DNA from: Polyangiaceae bacterium
Lineage (GTDB): Bacteria > Myxococcota_A > Polyangia > Polyangiales > Polyangiaceae
Assembly: GCA_019637265.1 (NCBI GenBank)
Contig: JAHBVY010000001.1
Span: 434,001 to 498,000 of the forward strand
Length of the DNA: 64,000 bases
Reading direction: 5' to 3'
Position 1 is the first letter of the stretch. The number at the start of each line of letters is the position of its first letter. The notes beneath the pieces are model-generated. The model searched no databases and was not told where the DNA came from. It saw only the letters and a program-made list of their open reading frames with translations. The position numbers were made by a program, and so were the translations under genes. Shown one piece after another: positions 40,970-49,274 of the stretch.

Positions 40970-41605
40970 ATGAGTCAGCCGCAGAGTCGGAAGGCTTTCT
41001 TGGTGGTGGATGATGACAGCGTCTGGATCCGCCTCGCGACGCGCAGCTTGGAGCCTTACGCGCCGGTGATGGCGAGCGGCTCGCTCGCGGAGGCGCGCGC
41101 GCTCCTGATCCGTGAGGGGCGCCCCACCGGGGTCATCCTCGATCTGGAGCTCCCCGATGGCTCTGGCTTCGAGCTGCTCCGGGAGCTGCGGAAGGCGGGC
41201 TACACCGCGCCCGCCCTGATCCTCACCAGCCACACCCAGGGCGAGTTCCTGCGCGAGGCGGGGCGGCTCCGTGCGGAGTTCGTGCGCAAGCCGCCCGACG
41301 AGAGCCAGCTCGCGCAGTTCGCGCGCCGCTCGGTGTCCTACTACTGGACGGAGGACGAGCGGGTGGGGTGGCTGGTGGATGAGCTCGCGCGCCGCGAGGC
41401 GCTCACGCCGCGCGAGGTGGAGATCTTGGCGGCGGGGGTCGCGGGGCTCCCGCGCGAGCTCTTGGCGGAAGACTTGGGGATCTCCACCAACACCTTGAAG
41501 TCCCAGATCCGCCGCTTGCTCCTCAAGTGCCGCGTCAAGACGCTGGATGAGCTCGCGCGCCAAGTGCTGACCCAGGCGCTGGCCGGCTCGGGCTTGGGCC
41601 GCTGA
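40970..41605 (+). CDS. Response regulator, receiver plus LuxR-type HTH
   Basis: A 211-residue regulator. The receiver has the acidic pocket LVVDDDSVWIR, the acceptor Asp in VILDLELPDGSGFELLRELR, LILTSHTQGE and the Lys in FVRKPPDES. The HTH has EALTPREVEILAAGV, DLGISTNTLKSQIRRLLLKC and LDELARQVLTQAL. It is paralogous to the degenerate-receiver regulator at 30.6 kb, especially in the recognition helix (TLKSQ). It is encoded opposite the sensory operon and may be an output partner of the hybrid kinase; that link is inference. The ATG is preceded by GGGGAGGCGC. Confidence 0.85.
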   Translation: MSQPQSRKAFLVVDDDSVWIRLATRSLEPYAPVMASGSLAEARALLIREGRPTGVILDLELPDGSGFELLRELRKAGYTAPALILTSHTQGEFLREAGRLRAEFVRKPPDESQLAQFARRSVSYYWTEDERVGWLVDELARREALTPREVEILAAGVAGLPRELLAEDLGISTNTLKSQIRRLLLKCRVKTLDELARQVLTQALAGSGLGR

Positions 41606-41644
41606 ACGCTTCGGCGCGCTGCGCCGCTGACTAGTCAGTGTGAC

Positions 41645-41788
41645 GGACGACCGATTCCGCGCGGCGCTGAACGGCTCCGCGCGGCGGCTGACCGATTCCG
41701 CGCGGTAACACGGAGCGCCCCACGGCTCCGCGCGTCGGCTGACCGGTTCCGCGCGGTAGCGCGGGGCGCCTCACGGCTCCGTGCGGTG
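41645..41788. repeat. 51-bp tandem repeat containing TTCCGCGCGG
   Basis: Two 51-bp copies (41687-41737 and 41738-41788) at roughly 85% identity, preceded by a shorter third unit. Each unit has GACCGATTCCGCGCGG, then CACGGCTCCGYGCG. It lies between the LuxR-type gene and the convergent superoxide dismutase gene. The period is a multiple of three, so a frame stays open, but nothing else suggests coding. Confidence 0.75.
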
Positions 41789-41854
41789 GGCTCGCAGAGG
41801 CGCTGAGCGCCGGGCAGAGGGGGCGAACCCCCTCCTTCCCTGACTCAGGCCGGC

Positions 41855-42439
41855 TCAGCCGGCGAGGTTCTTGGCGGCGAAGTCCCAGTTGACGAGGCTC
41901 GAGAGGAAGGTCTCGATGTACTTGGGGCGCGCGTTGCGGTAGTCGATGTAGTAGGCGTGCTCCCAGACGTCGATGGTCAGGAGTGGGGTGACACCAGCCT
42001 GGGTGAGGGGCGTCTCGGCGTTGGGCGTCTTCAGCACCTTGAGGGCGCCGTCCGTCTTCACGAGCCAGGCCCAGCCCGAGCCGAACTGAGTGGCGGCGGC
42101 GGCGGAGAACTCCTCCGCGAACTTCTCGAAGTCGCCGAAGCTGCCGCGGATCGCGTCGGCGAGCGCGCCGGTGGGCTGCCCACCGCCGCCCGGCTTCAAC
42201 GAACTCCAGTAGAAGGTGTGGTTCCACACCTGGGCGGCGTTGTTGAACACGCCCCCTTCGGAGCTCTTGACGATGTCCTCGAGGCTCTTGCCGGCGTGGG
42301 GCGTGCCCTCGATGAGCTTGTTCAGGTTGGTGACGTAGGCGTTGTGATGCTTGCCGTAGTGGTAGTCGATTGTCTCGGGGGTGATGTGCGGCGCGAGGGC
42401 ATCCTTGGCCCAGGGCAGCTCGGGGAGTTCGATTGCCAT
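41855..42439 (-). CDS. sodB: Superoxide dismutase, Fe type
   Basis: A 194-residue enzyme converting superoxide to O2 and H2O2 in the cytosol. It opens [20 protein letters not shown]. Metal ligands are the His in [11 protein letters not shown], the His in [14 protein letters not shown] and the Asp and His in [15 protein letters not shown]. The Gln in [10 protein letters not shown] and the block [10 protein letters not shown] favour iron over manganese. Length is normal. The stop follows closely on [13 protein letters not shown], the expected C-terminus. It diverges from ychJ; downstream is the 51-bp tandem repeat. Confidence 0.96.
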   Translation of the reverse strand: MAIELPELPWAKDALAPHITPETIDYHYGKHHNAYVTNLNKLIEGTPHAGKSLEDIVKSSEGGVFNNAAQVWNHTFYWSSLKPGGGGQPTGALADAIRGSFGDFEKFAEEFSAAAATQFGSGWAWLVKTDGALKVLKTPNAETPLTQAGVTPLLTIDVWEHAYYIDYRNARPKYIETFLSSLVNWDFAAKNLAG

Positions 42440-42578
42440 CAGTCTCTTCCTTCGGGTTCGTTGTCGTGATCGGCCCCGCGGGGCCCCGTAGGTCTAGGCA
42501 GCCGCAGGTCAGATCACAAGGGGGGCGCTCGGTTCGGCGCTTGCTTCGCTGGGCGGGCAGCGCTAACCGGGCGGCGCC

Positions 42579-43049
42579 ATGACCGATGAAGCGCTGTGCC
42601 CCTGCGGCTCCGAGGCCGCCTACGCCACCTGCTGTGAGCCGATCATCGAAGGTAAAACGGCGGCGCCCACCGCCGAGGCCCTGATGCGCTCCCGCTACAG
42701 CGCGTTCGCCAAGGGCAAGATCGATCACATCATCCAGAGCCATGACCCGGACACGGTGGGGGAAATCGTGCGCGAGGAGGTGGAGGCGTGGAGCCTCCAG
42801 TCGAGCTGGCTGGGGCTCAGCGTCCTGCGCACGGAGCGCGGTCAGGCGGAGGATGACGCGGGCGTCGTCGACTTCGTGGCGAAGTACAAGCTGAACGGCC
42901 TCACCACCCAGCACCGGGAGCGCGCGGTGTTCCGCCGCGTCGACGGCAAGTGGCTGTTCGTGGATGGCGGCGAAATCCCGAGTGAGAAGCAGGCGCCGGC
43001 GCAGGTCAAATGGGTCGGCAAGAAGAAGGGCAAGGCGCGGCGGCGCTAG
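42579..43049 (+). CDS. YchJ-family protein with SEC-C motif
   Basis: A 156-residue UPF0225/YchJ protein. The N-terminal SEC-C zinc motif is CPCGSEAAYATCCEPII, with the Cys-x-Cys...Cys-Cys ligands. Conserved blocks are TAEALMRSRYSAFAKGKIDHI, LQSSWLGLSVL and VDFVAKYKLNG...HRERAVFRRVDGKWLFVDG, an NTF2-like fold. The basic tail is KKKGKARRR. The family's role is not established; a link to protein quality control through the SEC-C motif has been suggested. Only 33 bases separate it from bioA. Confidence 0.88.
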   Translation: MTDEALCPCGSEAAYATCCEPIIEGKTAAPTAEALMRSRYSAFAKGKIDHIIQSHDPDTVGEIVREEVEAWSLQSSWLGLSVLRTERGQAEDDAGVVDFVAKYKLNGLTTQHRERAVFRRVDGKWLFVDGGEIPSEKQAPAQVKWVGKKKGKARRR

Positions 43050-43082
43050 TCACCCGTGGCTTCGCGGTGGAGCGATGGCGCC

Positions 43083-44489
43083 GTGAGCGGGGCGCCGTGG
43101 TGGCAGCCTGGCAGCGCCGAAGAGGCGGAGTGGGTGGCGCGCGACCGTCAGGCGACCTGGCATCCGGCGACTCACTTCGTCGATCAGGAGCTGATGCCGG
43201 CGCTGCCCATCGCGCGCGCTCAGGGTGCCTACCTCGAGACGCCGTCCGGCGCGCGGATCTTCGACGCCATCAGCAGCTGGTGGACCTGCCTCCACGGCCA
43301 CGGCCACCCGCACATCGCGCGCGCGCTGAGCCGCCAGTTCGAGGCGCTGGATCACGTGATGTTCGCGGGCTTCACCCATCGCCCGGCGATCTGCCTGAGC
43401 GAGCAGCTGATCGCCCGCGCGCCGGCGCCCAAGGCGCCTTACTCCCGCGTCTTCTACGCGGATTGTGGCTCGGCGGCGGTGGAGGTGGCGCTGAAGATGA
43501 GCCTCCAGTACCGCCAGCAGACGGGCGAGCCGGAGCGGCTCGGGCTCGCGACGCTGAGCAATAGTTACCACGGAGAAACACTCGGCGCGCTGGCGGTGTC
43601 CGGCAACGCCGCCTACCGCGAGCGGTTCCAGTCGCTTCTGTTCCCCACCCTGACTTTACCGGTGCCGGCGGGGGAGCACCACCAGCTGGCGGACTTGGAG
43701 GCGGGGCTCGGGGAACACGCCGAGGAGACCGAGCGAGCCATCCAGCTGCTCACCGAGCACGCGCCGCGCCTCACCGCGCTGCTCATCGAGCCGGTGATCC
43801 AGTGCGCGGGGCGGATGGTGATGCCGGGCGTGGGCATGTATCGCGCGCTCGTCAGCGCGGCTCAGCGCCTGGGGATCCACGTGATCGCCGATGAGATCGC
43901 GGTGGGCTTTGGTCGCACCGGGCGGCTCTTCGCCAGTGAGTGGGGCAGGCCAGGGGAGCCTCCCGTGCAGCCGGACTTCCTGTGCCTGAGCAAGGGCTTG
44001 AGCGGCGGGGTGCTGCCGCTCTCCGCCGTCTTGGTGCGCGCGGGGATCGACGCCGCGTTCGAGGGTGATCCGGCGCGGAGCTTCCTCCACAGCCACACCT
44101 TCACGGCCAACCCGCTGGCTTGCGCCGCCGCGCTGGCGAGCCTCGAGCTGTTCGATCGTGAGGGCACCCTCGAGCGGGTGGGTGTGCTCAGCCGCACCCT
44201 GGAGCGACTCCGATGTCAGGTCGCGGAGGCAGCGGGGCCGGTCGTGACCGCGCATCGACAGGCCGGGCTCGTCGCGGCGCTGTGCCTGACGCCGCCCGAA
44301 TCCTGGAGCAGCCCCGCTGGGCCAGGCCGCTTGGGGTTGGCGCTGCGCGGTGAGGCGCTCCGGCGCGGGGTGCTGCTCCGGCCGCTGCACGACACGATTT
44401 ATTGGATGCCGCCTTACTGCGTCACCGAGGCGGAGCTCGAGCGGCTGGCGGACGTCACCCTCGAGTGCATCCGAGCCGTGGTCTCCTGA
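43083..44489 (+). CDS. bioA: Adenosylmethionine--8-amino-7-oxononanoate transaminase
   Basis: A 468-residue class III PLP aminotransferase using SAM as amino donor in biotin synthesis. Blocks are FDAISSWWTCLHGHGHPHIA, VMFAGFTHRPAICLSEQL, FYADCGSAAVEVALKMSLQY, LSNSYHGETLGALAVSG, IEPVIQCAGRMVMPGVGMY, IADEIAVGFGRTGRLFASEW, the PLP-lysine region LCLSKGLSGGVLPLSAVLV and SFLHSHTFTANPLACAAALA. GTG 43083 has GGAG about 10 bases upstream; an in-frame GTG at 43056 is the alternative. No other biotin gene is present in the window, so the pathway must be completed elsewhere. Confidence 0.92.
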   Translation: MSGAPWWQPGSAEEAEWVARDRQATWHPATHFVDQELMPALPIARAQGAYLETPSGARIFDAISSWWTCLHGHGHPHIARALSRQFEALDHVMFAGFTHRPAICLSEQLIARAPAPKAPYSRVFYADCGSAAVEVALKMSLQYRQQTGEPERLGLATLSNSYHGETLGALAVSGNAAYRERFQSLLFPTLTLPVPAGEHHQLADLEAGLGEHAEETERAIQLLTEHAPRLTALLIEPVIQCAGRMVMPGVGMYRALVSAAQRLGIHVIADEIAVGFGRTGRLFASEWGRPGEPPVQPDFLCLSKGLSGGVLPLSAVLVRAGIDAAFEGDPARSFLHSHTFTANPLACAAALASLELFDREGTLERVGVLSRTLERLRCQVAEAAGPVVTAHRQAGLVAALCLTPPESWSSPAGPGRLGLALRGEALRRGVLLRPLHDTIYWMPPYCVTEAELERLADVTLECIRAVVS

Positions 44490-44612
44490 AGTGCCTTGAA
44501 GTGCGCTGGGGCGCCCCGCGGCGAGCAGCTGTGCCACACGCGGCCTTCAAAGCGGCACGCGTCTTGAACAACGGTGGGCAGGGACTCCTCCCTCCGTACG
44601 GATTGGCACACA

Positions 44613-45212
44613 ATGGCTCAACCACGACGCACCCCTCAACAGGCCCGCTCCCGTGAGACGGTCGTGACGATCTTGGTCGCGGCCACGCGCGTGCTCTTGC
44701 AGCACGGCCCAGGTCGCCTCTCGACCAACCGCATCGCCAAGGTGGCGGGGGTCAGCGTCGGGTCGCTCTACCAGTATTTCAGCGACAAGCGCGGCCTGCT
44801 CGCGGAGCTCGCCGCGCGGCGCGTGGAGGTGATGACGGTGGAGTTCAAGTGCCGCGTGCGCCGCGCCTCGGACGTGGGTGAGCAGTGCGCGGCGGTGGCG
44901 GACGTCGCCTGGGCCATGGCGCGGCTCGAGCACCTGCTCTGTCCGTTGGTGCCTGGCCACACCCCAGCGGTGGAGGCCAGCTGTCGTCAGCTGCTCGTCA
45001 GCTGCCTCGCCGCCATCTTCCGTGACGATCCAGAGCGCGCGCGCCTGGTCGGGGCGAGCATGGCGGCTCAGCTGGAGCTCATCACCAGGGGCGCTGCCCA
45101 CCCCGGGGATGAGGCGCTGAGCCACGAGCTGCGTCAGCGGCTGGCCGAGCTCGCGCTGGAGCCAGACATCCAGAGCGGCATCCACTCACGCCCGCTGGCG
45201 CGCGCTGGCTGA
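44613..45212 (+). CDS. TetR-family transcriptional regulator
   Basis: A 199-residue regulator. The HTH spans residues ~10-55: RSRETVVTILVAATRVLLQH, STNRIAKVAGVSVGSLYQYF and SDKRGLLAELAARR, the classic TetR signature. The helical ligand domain that follows is divergent (SDVGEQCAAVADVAWAMARL), so the ligand cannot be inferred. A CCGTACGG palindrome at 44594-44601, just before the ATG, is a candidate operator for self-repression. The last codons (LARAG) lie inside the first unit of a 20-bp repeat that recurs twice more downstream. Confidence 0.85.
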   Translation: MAQPRRTPQQARSRETVVTILVAATRVLLQHGPGRLSTNRIAKVAGVSVGSLYQYFSDKRGLLAELAARRVEVMTVEFKCRVRRASDVGEQCAAVADVAWAMARLEHLLCPLVPGHTPAVEASCRQLLVSCLAAIFRDDPERARLVGASMAAQLELITRGAAHPGDEALSHELRQRLAELALEPDIQSGIHSRPLARAG

Positions 45213-45310
45213 GGTGCTGGCGCGCGCTGGCTGAGGCAGGCGCCGGTCGCGAGCGCTGGGGCTGAGCGCCGTGTCGTGCTGGCTGAGGCGCTGGCGCGCG
45301 CTGGCTGAGG
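45194..45310. repeat. 20-bp repeat copied past the TetR stop codon
   Basis: Three exact copies of GCTGGCGCGCGCTGGCTGAG start at 45194, 45216 and 45290, with diverged partial units between. The first copy contains the TetR stop codon (TGA). The remaining sequence up to the sdhC start at 45527 holds a GGCAACGGTGCC palindrome and CCCCTTTGGGG near 45335-45356, probably part of the sdh promoter region; no gene is visible in 45213-45526. Confidence 0.85.
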
Positions 45311-45526
45311 CGGTAAAAACGCGCGGTGCACTGGCAACGGTGCCCCCCTTTGGGGTAAAGAGCGGCCCGATTCACGACGACGTCGTGATTCTGATGAAGC
45401 AAGCTTTGCGCCGCAGCCGCTGGGCCTGGGGTGCAGCGCAGCCCGCTGGGCCTGGGTCCTCGAGCCACTGACAAGGCTCGTTGGCGTCGCTCAGCGCTCG
45501 GCGCGTTCGAGTGTGGAGAAGCGATC

Positions 45527-46201
45527 ATGCAGAAAGCGCTCACCCTGGCGGACAGCACGGTCGGCAAGAAGGCCCTCCTGGCTGTCAGTGGCCTCGTGCT
45601 GTTTGGGTTCGTGCTGGGGCACATGGTGGGTAACCTCCAGGTGTTCCTCGGCCCGGAGGTGTTCAACGGCTACGCGGCGACGCTGAAGGGGAACCTGCCG
45701 CTGCTGTGGGGGACGCGCATCGTGCTGAGCGTCAGCGTGGTGACGCACATCGTGATGGCGGTGCAGCTGATGGGCCGCTCCAGCAAGGCGCGCCCGGTCG
45801 GCTACCGCAAGAAGGACAACGCCGTGACGAGCTACGCGGCGATCACGATGAAGCTGAGCGGCCCCCTGCTGTTCTTCTACATCGCCTTCCACATCGCGCA
45901 CTTCACCGCCCCTGGGCTCGCGCTGGGGAACTATGAGCACAGCACGACGGACGTCTACGCGAACTTCGTGAGCGCCTTCACCATCCCTTGGGTGACCGCC
46001 CTCTACGTCATCGCGCAGCTGCTGCTCGGGCTGCACCTCTACCACGGCGCGTGGAGCTTGTTTCAGACGCTGGGGCTCAGTCACCCGCGCTACGACGGCA
46101 AGAAGCGGCTGGTGGCGCAGGTGTTCGCGCTCTTGATCATGGCGGGGAACGTGGCGATGCCGATCGCCGTGCTCGTCGGGGTCATCCCGCCCGCGGGGTG
46201 A
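45527..46201 (+). CDS. sdhC: Succinate dehydrogenase cytochrome b558 subunit
   Basis: A 224-residue membrane anchor of the single-polypeptide, five-helix b558 type. Helices include ALLAVSGLVLFGFVLGHMVG, WGTRIVLSVSVVTHIVMAVQ, LSGPLLFFYIAFHIAHFTAP, FTIPWVTALYVIAQLLLGLH and LVAQVFALLIMAGNVAMPIA. His residues in HMVGN, VTHIVM, HIAHF and HLYHG are candidate ligands for two haems b. It binds quinone and passes electrons from SdhB. ATG 45527 follows GGAGAAG. It is the first gene of sdhCAB. A TTCCGCACGGAA palindrome follows at 46205, between sdhC and sdhA. Confidence 0.92.
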   Translation: MQKALTLADSTVGKKALLAVSGLVLFGFVLGHMVGNLQVFLGPEVFNGYAATLKGNLPLLWGTRIVLSVSVVTHIVMAVQLMGRSSKARPVGYRKKDNAVTSYAAITMKLSGPLLFFYIAFHIAHFTAPGLALGNYEHSTTDVYANFVSAFTIPWVTALYVIAQLLLGLHLYHGAWSLFQTLGLSHPRYDGKKRLVAQVFALLIMAGNVAMPIAVLVGVIPPAG

Positions 46202-46261
46202 CGGTTCCGCACGGAAAAGCTTGAGGACGGGCTGGGCGCCCATAACGATCACGGAGAAGTC

Positions 46262-48190
46262 ATGGAGCTACGTTCGAACGAGCCCACGGGGCCGATCGAG
46301 GCACGCTGGGACAAGCACCGCTTCGACATGAAGCTGGTGAACCCAGCCAACCGCCGCAAATACCAGGTGATCGTCGTGGGCACGGGGCTCGCGGGTGGGG
46401 CCGCCGCGGCTGCGCTCGGTGAGCAGGGGTACCACGTCAAGGCGTTCTGCTATCAGGACAGCCCGCGTCGCGCGCACAGCATCGCCGCGCAGGGCGGCAT
46501 CAACGCCGCCAAGAACTACCAGAACGACGGCGACAGCGTGTTTCGCCTGTTCTACGACACGGTGAAGGGTGGCGACTTCCGCGCGCGGGAGTCGAACGTC
46601 TATCGCCTGGCGCAGGTCAGCGTGAACATCATCGACCAGTGCGTCGCGCAGGGCGTGCCGTTCGCGCGTGAGTACAGCGGCCTGCTCGCCAACCGCTCCT
46701 TCGGTGGCGCCCAGGTGAGCCGCACCTTCTACGCGCGTGGCCAGACGGGGCAGCAGCTGCTCCTCGGCGCCTATCAAGCGCTCGAGCGGCAGATCGACGC
46801 GGGCACCGTGAAGATGTTCCCGCGCACCGAGATGCTCGATCTCATCGTGGTGGATGGCGTGGCGCGCGGCATCGTGACCCGCGACATGGTCACCGGGAAG
46901 GTGCAGGCGCACGTGGCGGACGTGGTGCTGCTCGCGACCGGCGGCTACGGCAACGTGTTCTTCCTGTCGACCAACGCCAAGGGCTGCAACGTCACCGCCA
47001 GCTGGCGCGCGCACCGCCGCGGCGCCTTCTTCGCGAACCCTTGCTACACGCAAATCCACCCCACCTGCATCCCGGTGAGCGGCGCCTTCCAGTCGAAGCT
47101 CACGCTGATGAGCGAGAGCCTCCGCAACGACGGGCGCGTCTGGGTGCCCAAACGTCAGGAAGACTGCGGTAAGGATCCCGCCCAAATCCCCGAGAGCGAG
47201 CGGGACTACTACCTCGAGCGCATTTACCCGAGCTTCGGCAACTTGGTGCCTCGGGACATCGCGTCTCGGCGCGCGAAGAACATGTGTGATCAGGGCATGG
47301 GGGTTGGCCCGGTAGTCGATGGGGCGCGGCGGGGGGTCTACCTGGACTTCCGCGACGCGATCCAGCGTCTAGGCCACAAGGCGGTGAGCGAACGGTACGG
47401 CAACCTGTTCGATATGTACGAGCGCATCACCGGTGAGAGCCCCTACACCCACCCGATGCGCATCTACCCCGCCAGCCACTACACCATGGGCGGGCTCTGG
47501 GTGGATTACAACCTGATGAGCACCATCCCCGGTTTGTTCGTCGGCGGGGAGGCGAACTTCAGTGACCACGGCGCCAACCGGCTCGGCGCCTCGGCGCTGA
47601 TGCAGGGCCTGGCGGACGGTTACTTCGTGCTCCCGTACACGGTCGGCAACTACCTCGCCCAGGTGAAGCCCGGCGCGGTCGCGGAGGATCACCCCGAGGT
47701 GAAGCGGGTGGTGGCGGAGGTGGAGGAGCGCGTCTCGCGCCTGCTGTCCATCGGCGGCACCCGCTCGCCGGACAGCTTCCATCGCGAGCTCGGCCAGCTC
47801 ATCTGGGACAAGTGTGGGATGAGCCGCACGGCGGAGGGCCTCACCGAGGCGCTCCAGAAGATCCCGGAGCTCCGCGAGCAGTTCTGGAGCGACCTGCGGG
47901 TGACCGGCGGCGGTGAGGAGCTGAACCAAACGTTGGAGAAGGCAGGCCGTGTGGCTGACTTCTTCGAGCTGGCGGAGCTGCTGTGCCGCGACGCGCTCAC
48001 GCGTGAAGAGTCCTGTGGTGGCCATTTCCGTGAGGAATTTGCCACGGAGGAGGGCGAGGCCAAGCGCGACGACGAGCACTTCCAGCACGTCGCCGCCTGG
48101 CAGTGGTCAGGTGACCCGAGCAAGCCTAACCTCCACCAAGAGGCGCTCAGCTTCGAGTACGTCAAACCCTCAGCCCGCAGCTACAAGTAA
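46262..48190 (+). CDS. sdhA: Succinate dehydrogenase flavoprotein subunit
   Basis: A 642-residue FAD protein oxidising succinate to fumarate on the cytoplasmic face of the membrane. The FAD motif is [40 protein letters not shown] carries the flavin-linked His region. [33 protein letters not shown] and the capping-domain/active-site segment [20 protein letters not shown] follow, then [20 protein letters not shown]. The end block is [20 protein letters not shown]. Its length and companions match the b558-type enzyme. GGAGA precedes the ATG. The operon order is CAB. Confidence 0.96.
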   Translation: MELRSNEPTGPIEARWDKHRFDMKLVNPANRRKYQVIVVGTGLAGGAAAAALGEQGYHVKAFCYQDSPRRAHSIAAQGGINAAKNYQNDGDSVFRLFYDTVKGGDFRARESNVYRLAQVSVNIIDQCVAQGVPFAREYSGLLANRSFGGAQVSRTFYARGQTGQQLLLGAYQALERQIDAGTVKMFPRTEMLDLIVVDGVARGIVTRDMVTGKVQAHVADVVLLATGGYGNVFFLSTNAKGCNVTASWRAHRRGAFFANPCYTQIHPTCIPVSGAFQSKLTLMSESLRNDGRVWVPKRQEDCGKDPAQIPESERDYYLERIYPSFGNLVPRDIASRRAKNMCDQGMGVGPVVDGARRGVYLDFRDAIQRLGHKAVSERYGNLFDMYERITGESPYTHPMRIYPASHYTMGGLWVDYNLMSTIPGLFVGGEANFSDHGANRLGASALMQGLADGYFVLPYTVGNYLAQVKPGAVAEDHPEVKRVVAEVEERVSRLLSIGGTRSPDSFHRELGQLIWDKCGMSRTAEGLTEALQKIPELREQFWSDLRVTGGGEELNQTLEKAGRVADFFELAELLCRDALTREESCGGHFREEFATEEGEAKRDDEHFQHVAAWQWSGDPSKPNLHQEALSFEYVKPSARSYK

Positions 48191-48209
48191 GGAAGCGAAG
48201 GAGTCACCG

Positions 48210-48992
48210 ATGAGCACCATCAACCTCACGCTCCACGTCTGGCGTCAGTCGGGCCCCAATGACCCAGGGGGATTCAAGGATTACCAAGCGAAGGGCATCA
48301 GCACCCACGCGTCCTTCCTCGAGATGCTCGACGTGGTGAACGAGGAGCTCGCCGCGCGCGGCGAGGAGCCGATCGCCTTCGACCACGACTGCCGCGAGGG
48401 GATCTGCGGCATGTGCGGCATGGTGGTGAACGGCCGCCCGCACGGCCCCCAGGTGGAGACCACCACCTGTCAGCTCCACATGCGCCAGTTCAAGGACGGC
48501 GACGAGGTGTGGATCGAGCCGTGGCGCGCCAGGTCGTTCCCGGTGATCAAGGACTTGGTGGTGGACCGCTCCGCCTTCGACCGCATCATCGCCGCGGGCG
48601 GCTACATCTCGGCGCGCACCGGATCACCGCGCGACGCCAACGAGATCCCGATCCCGAAGGAGGCGTCGGACCTGGCGTTCGAGGCGGCCGCTTGCATCGG
48701 CTGCGGCGCCTGCGTCGCGGCTTGCCCCAACGCGTCAGCCGCGCTGTTCACCGCCGCCAAGCTCGCGCACCTGTCGCTCTTGCCCCAGGGTGAGCCGGAG
48801 CAGCAGGACCGCGTGCGGAAGATGGTGTCGCAGATGGACGCCGAGGGTTTCGGCCACTGCACCAACCACTTCGAGTGCATGGCGGCCTGCCCCAAGGGGA
48901 TCAGCGTGGACTACATCGCGAAGATGAACCGCGACTTCCTGAAGGCGATGATCACCGCGCGCACCGACCTACCCAAGCGCGAGAAGCAGTAG
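48210..48992 (+). CDS. sdhB: Succinate dehydrogenase iron-sulfur subunit
   Basis: A 260-residue subunit carrying three clusters. The [2Fe-2S] ligands are in [20 protein letters not shown] plus a later Cys (TTCQLHM). The ferredoxin-type half has [13 protein letters not shown] and [16 protein letters not shown] for the [4Fe-4S] and [3Fe-4S] clusters. It relays electrons from SdhA to haem and quinone in SdhC. The ATG follows GGAAGCGAAGGAG at good spacing, 19 bases after sdhA. A dispersed repeat copy begins 18 bases after the stop. Confidence 0.96.
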   Translation: MSTINLTLHVWRQSGPNDPGGFKDYQAKGISTHASFLEMLDVVNEELAARGEEPIAFDHDCREGICGMCGMVVNGRPHGPQVETTTCQLHMRQFKDGDEVWIEPWRARSFPVIKDLVVDRSAFDRIIAAGGYISARTGSPRDANEIPIPKEASDLAFEAAACIGCGACVAACPNASAALFTAAKLAHLSLLPQGEPEQQDRVRKMVSQMDAEGFGHCTNHFECMAACPKGISVDYIAKMNRDFLKAMITARTDLPKREKQ

Positions 48993-49009
48993 CTCGGGGT
49001 TGGTTGCCG

Positions 49010-49187
49010 GCGCGGTGCCGTCCAACCAGCTCTTCAACTCCCCAAGGCTCCGCGCGACGTTCTTCAAGGCCGCCCAAAGACGCCCATGAGGTCGAGGACC
49101 GTGACAAGAGTGACGCTCGGCGCATGAACAGCGCCTCCCAAAGACCACGTCACACACCGGGAGGGAGTGAACCCCCAAAAAAACCAA
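49010..49187 (+). repeat. Dispersed ~170 bp repeat, copy C (diverged)
   Basis: Starts GCGCGGTGCCGTCCAACC and ends GGGAGGGAGTGAACCCCC followed by seven A. Conserved blocks shared with copies A and B include GTTCTTCAAGG and ATGAGGTCGAGGACCGTGA, separated by diverged stretches. It lies between the convergent sdhB and VWA lipoprotein genes. Read on the minus strand, its T-run follows the VWA gene. Confidence 0.75.
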
Positions 49188-49274
49188 CCCACCAGGAGGC
49201 GCGCTCGACATGCCCAGCGCCCTGAAGGCGCCCGCGCCCAGCGTGATGAGCAGAGCGCGCCGTGGCTCACGACG

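Noticed and set aside
41631-42914. A 427-codon minus-strand frame over sodB and ychJ
   Set aside because: It is a shadow of sodB in another frame; its C-terminal 17-residue repeats simply reflect the 51-bp tandem repeat, whose period is a multiple of three.
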